A DNA stretch of 64,000 nucleotides from Xenorhabdus griffiniae. Its GTDB lineage: Bacteria > Pseudomonadota > Gammaproteobacteria > Enterobacterales > Enterobacteriaceae. The stretch lies in assembly GCF_037265215.1 (NCBI RefSeq), contig NZ_CP147737.1, positions 310,001 to 374,000 of the forward strand, read 5' to 3'. Both the position numbers and the translations under genes were made by a program. Positions 61,107 through 64,000 of this stretch are shown in pieces (positions within the stretch are counted from its first letter, which is position 1; each line of letters opens with the position of its first letter). The notes below the pieces were generated by a model. That model made no database searches. It saw only the letters and a program-made list of their open reading frames with translations, and was not told the DNA's origin.

Positions 61107-64000
61107 ATGGTTTACTCCTATACCGAGAAAAAACGTATTCGTAAGGATTTTGGTAAACGTCCACAAGTTTTGGATGTTCCATACCTTCTTTCTATCCAAC
61201 TTGACTCGTTCCAGAAGTTTATCGAGCAAGATCCTGAAGGCCAAAATGGACTGGAAGCGGCCTTCCGTTCAGTGTTTCCAATTCAGAGCTACAGCGGCAA
61301 TTCAGAGCTGCAATATGTAAGCTATCGTCTTGGCGAACCTGTCTTTGATGTCAAAGAGTGTCAGATCCGTGGCGTGACTTTCTCCGCACCTCTGCGTGTT
61401 AAGTTGCGTCTGGTGATCTATGAGCGCGAAGCGCCAGAAGGTACAGTTAAGGACATCAAAGAACAAGAAGTCTACATGGGTGAAATTCCACTCATGACTG
61501 ATAACGGGACTTTCGTTATCAACGGTACTGAGCGCGTTATCGTATCTCAGTTGCATCGTAGCCCAGGCGTTTTCTTTGACAGCGATAAGGGTAAAACCCA
61601 TTCATCCGGTAAGGTACTGTATAATGCACGTATCATTCCTTACCGCGGTTCGTGGTTAGATTTCGAATTTGATCCAAAAGATAACCTGTTTGTGCGTATC
61701 GACCGCCGCCGTAAATTGCCGGCTTCGATTATTCTGCGTGCGATGGATTATTCTTCTGAAGACATCCTAAATCTGTTCTTCAAAAAAACCGTTTTCGAAA
61801 TTCGCGACAATAAATTGCAGATGATCCTGATTCCAGAACGTCTGCGTGGCGAGACAGCTTCATTTGATATTGAAGCAAACGGCAAGGTTTATGTTGAAAA
61901 AGGCCGCCGTATCACTGCTCGTCATATCCGCCAGTTAGAAAAAGAGCAGGTAGACCGTATTGAGGTGCCTGTTGAATATATCGCGGGTAAAGTTGTAGCA
62001 AAAGATTACATCGACCAGAACACAGGTGAAATCATCTGTGCGGCTAACATGGAACTCTCTTTGGATCTGCTGGCGCGTTTAAGTCAGGCTGGTTACAAAT
62101 CTATCGAGACCCTGTTCACCAATGATCTGGACCACGGTGCTTATATTTCCGAAACTCTGCGTGTTGACCCAACCAATGATCGCCTGAGCGCATTGGTTGA
62201 AATCTATCGCATGATGCGTCCGGGTGAACCACCAACACGTGAAGCCGCAGAAAACCTGTTTGAGAACTTGTTCTTCTCTGAAGATCGTTATGATCTGTCT
62301 GCGGTTGGGCGTATGAAGTTCAACCGTTCACTGGATCGTGAAGAGGTTGAAGGTTCCGGTATCCTGAGCAAAGAAGACATCATTGACGTGATGAAGAAGC
62401 TCATCGATATCCGTAACGGTAAAGGTGAAGTCGACGATATCGACCACTTGGGCAACCGTCGTATCCGTTCCGTTGGTGAAATGGCTGAAAACCAGTTCCG
62501 TGTCGGCCTGGTTCGTGTAGAACGTGCAGTGAAAGAGCGTTTGTCTCTGGGCGATCTGGATACCCTGATGCCACAGGACATGATTAACGCCAAACCAATT
62601 TCTGCGGCGGTGAAAGAGTTCTTTGGTTCGAGCCAGTTATCTCAGTTCATGGACCAGAACAACCCACTGTCTGAAATCACCCATAAACGCCGTATTTCTG
62701 CGTTAGGTCCAGGCGGTCTGACCCGTGAGCGTGCAGGCTTTGAAGTTCGAGACGTACACCCAACTCACTACGGCCGTGTATGTCCAATCGAAACGCCTGA
62801 AGGTCCAAACATCGGTTTGATTAACTCATTGTCCGTTTATGCGCGTACCAATGAGTATGGTTTCCTGGAAACCCCTTACCGCTTAGTTCGTGACGGCGTG
62901 GTGACTGATGAAATCCACTACCTGTCTGCAATCGAAGAAGGTAACTACGTTATTGCTCAGGCGAACACCGTATTGGATGAAGAAGGCCATTTCGTTGAAG
63001 AATTGGTTACTTGCCGTCATTACGATGAATCCAGCTTGTTCAACCGTGATCAGGTTCAGTACATGGACGTTTCGACACAACAGATCGTGTCCGTCGGTGC
63101 TTCTCTGATCCCATTCCTTGAACACGATGACGCCAACCGTGCATTGATGGGTGCGAACATGCAACGTCAGGCGGTTCCAACTCTGCGCGCTGATAAGCCG
63201 CTGGTTGGAACAGGTATGGAGCGTGCGGTAGCGGTTGACTCCGGTGTAACCTCTGTGGCTAAACGCGGCGGTGTGGTTCAGTACGTTGATGCATCTCGTA
63301 TCGTTATCAAGGTTAACGAAGATGAAATGTACGCAGGTGAAGCGGGCATTGATATCTATAACCTGACCAAGTATACCCGTTCAAACCAAAACACCTGTAT
63401 CAACCAGACACCATGTGTTTCTTTGGGTGAACTGGTAGAACGCGGTGACGTGCTGGCTGATGGTCCATCCACTGACTTGGGTGAACTGGCTCTGGGCCAG
63501 AACATGCGTGTGGCGTTCATGCCTTGGAATGGTTATAACTTCGAGGACTCCATCCTCGTCTCTGAGCGTGTTGTTCAGGAGGACCGTTTCACCACTATTC
63601 ACATTCAAGAACTGGCTTGTGTGTCTCGTGACACTAAACTGGGGCCTGAAGAGATTACGGCTGACATCCCTAACGTGGGTGAAGCTGCGCTGTCTAAACT
63701 GGACGAATCCGGTATCGTTTATATCGGTGCGGAAGTGAAAGGTGGCGACATTCTGGTTGGTAAAGTGACACCGAAAGGTGAAACTCAGCTGACTCCAGAA
63801 GAAAAACTGCTGCGTGCGATCTTCGGTGAGAAAGCGTCTGATGTGAAAGATTCCTCACTGCGCGTACCAAACGGTGTTTCTGGTACTGTTATCGACGTAC
63901 AAGTCTTTACCCGTGATGGCGTAGAAAAAGACAAGCGTGCGTTAGAAATCGAAGAGATGCAGTTGCGTGAGGCTAAGAAAGACCTGACCGAAGAACTGCA
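61107..64000 (+). CDS. rpoB: DNA-directed RNA polymerase beta subunit (3' end outside window)
   Basis: The first 964 codons are visible, starting [20 protein letters not shown], after GAGGAACCCT. The rifampicin-binding cluster (62619-62721, beginning at Phe505 in E. coli numbering) reads [29 protein letters not shown] in two adjoining pieces, entirely wild type. The reading frame is intact to the window edge. rpoC is expected next. Confidence 0.98.
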   Translation, partial: MVYSYTEKKRIRKDFGKRPQVLDVPYLLSIQLDSFQKFIEQDPEGQNGLEAAFRSVFPIQSYSGNSELQYVSYRLGEPVFDVKECQIRGVTFSAPLRVKLRLVIYEREAPEGTVKDIKEQEVYMGEIPLMTDNGTFVINGTERVIVSQLHRSPGVFFDSDKGKTHSSGKVLYNARIIPYRGSWLDFEFDPKDNLFVRIDRRRKLPASIILRAMDYSSEDILNLFFKKTVFEIRDNKLQMILIPERLRGETASFDIEANGKVYVEKGRRITARHIRQLEKEQVDRIEVPVEYIAGKVVAKDYIDQNTGEIICAANMELSLDLLARLSQAGYKSIETLFTNDLDHGAYISETLRVDPTNDRLSALVEIYRMMRPGEPPTREAAENLFENLFFSEDRYDLSAVGRMKFNRSLDREEVEGSGILSKEDIIDVMKKLIDIRNGKGEVDDIDHLGNRRIRSVGEMAENQFRVGLVRVERAVKERLSLGDLDTLMPQDMINAKPISAAVKEFFGSSQLSQFMDQNNPLSEITHKRRISALGPGGLTRERAGFEVRDVHPTHYGRVCPIETPEGPNIGLINSLSVYARTNEYGFLETPYRLVRDGVVTDEIHYLSAIEEGNYVIAQANTVLDEEGHFVEELVTCRHYDESSLFNRDQVQYMDVSTQQIVSVGASLIPFLEHDDANRALMGANMQRQAVPTLRADKPLVGTGMERAVAVDSGVTSVAKRGGVVQYVDASRIVIKVNEDEMYAGEAGIDIYNLTKYTRSNQNTCINQTPCVSLGELVERGDVLADGPSTDLGELALGQNMRVAFMPWNGYNFEDSILVSERVVQEDRFTTIHIQELACVSRDTKLGPEEITADIPNVGEAALSKLDESGIVYIGAEVKGGDILVGKVTPKGETQLTPEEKLLRAIFGEKASDVKDSSLRVPNGVSGTVIDVQVFTRDGVEKDKRALEIEEMQLREAKKDLTEEL

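Overview
The window is a bacterial chromosome segment from an enterobacterium of the Morganellaceae. Xenorhabdus or Photorhabdus is most likely, from moderate GC, recurrent about 105-bp palindromic intergenic repeats, rhs/symE toxin cassettes and close gene-by-gene similarity to the E. coli lsr, polA, crp, str and rpoB regions. The species is an inference; the family-level placement is firmer.

Layout. (1) 1-10.3 kb is an accessory island. It begins inside a PAAR-Rhs effector with an LHH-type nuclease tip and a SUKH immunity gene. Two displaced Rhs C-terminal cassettes follow: an ADP-ribosyltransferase-like tip with a small immunity protein, and a deaminase tip with a SUKH-3 immunity protein. 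A convergent SymE-like gene or gene remnant follows each immunity gene. A GC-rich 0.6-kb segment without a supported gene separates cassettes 1 and 2. A membrane-anchored hypothetical protein and a DUF1090 protein end the island. (2) 10.9-22.3 kb holds rlmJ, gorA and a complete autoinducer-2 uptake and processing locus (lsrK, lsrR // lsrACDBFG). (3) 22.3-29.8 kb matches the E. coli 87-min block: mobBA, yihD, srkA, dsbA, polA, the Spot 42 sRNA and engB. (4) 29.9-32.0 kb is a LysR regulator divergent from an AEC-type transporter. (5) 32.3-52.2 kb is colinear with the E. coli 75-min block (ppiA, pabA, argD, crp, prkB, yheU ... yheS, yheV, slyD, slyX, fkpA, yheO, tusDCB), but about 7.7 kb of other DNA sits where yheT would be. 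That DNA carries a LysE-type exporter, murQ, an IS200/IS605-type element (tnpA/tnpB) carrying a nested IS1182-type element, and a LysR gene. (6) 52.3-64 kb holds the str operon (rpsL, rpsG, fusA, tuf) followed directly by secE, nusG, rplKAJL and a partial rpoB. In E. coli these are two loci 15 min apart; here they meet at a single tuf gene.

How the genes work together. The Rhs cassettes look like a store of alternative toxin tips that could be recombined onto the full-length Rhs through about 0.9 kb of nearly identical core sequence. The lsr genes form a working-looking AI-2 import, phosphorylation and degradation circuit. The remainder is housekeeping: translation, transcription, replication, protein folding and cofactor synthesis.

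The most unusual observations are the Rhs tip-cassette array with a possible ART-like toxin/immunity pair; the insertion of an IS1182-type element into the terminal hairpin loop of an intact TnpB-encoding IS605-type element, with a 63-bp chimeric remnant of the same structure 1 kb away; and the tuf-mediated fusion of the str and rpoB gene blocks.
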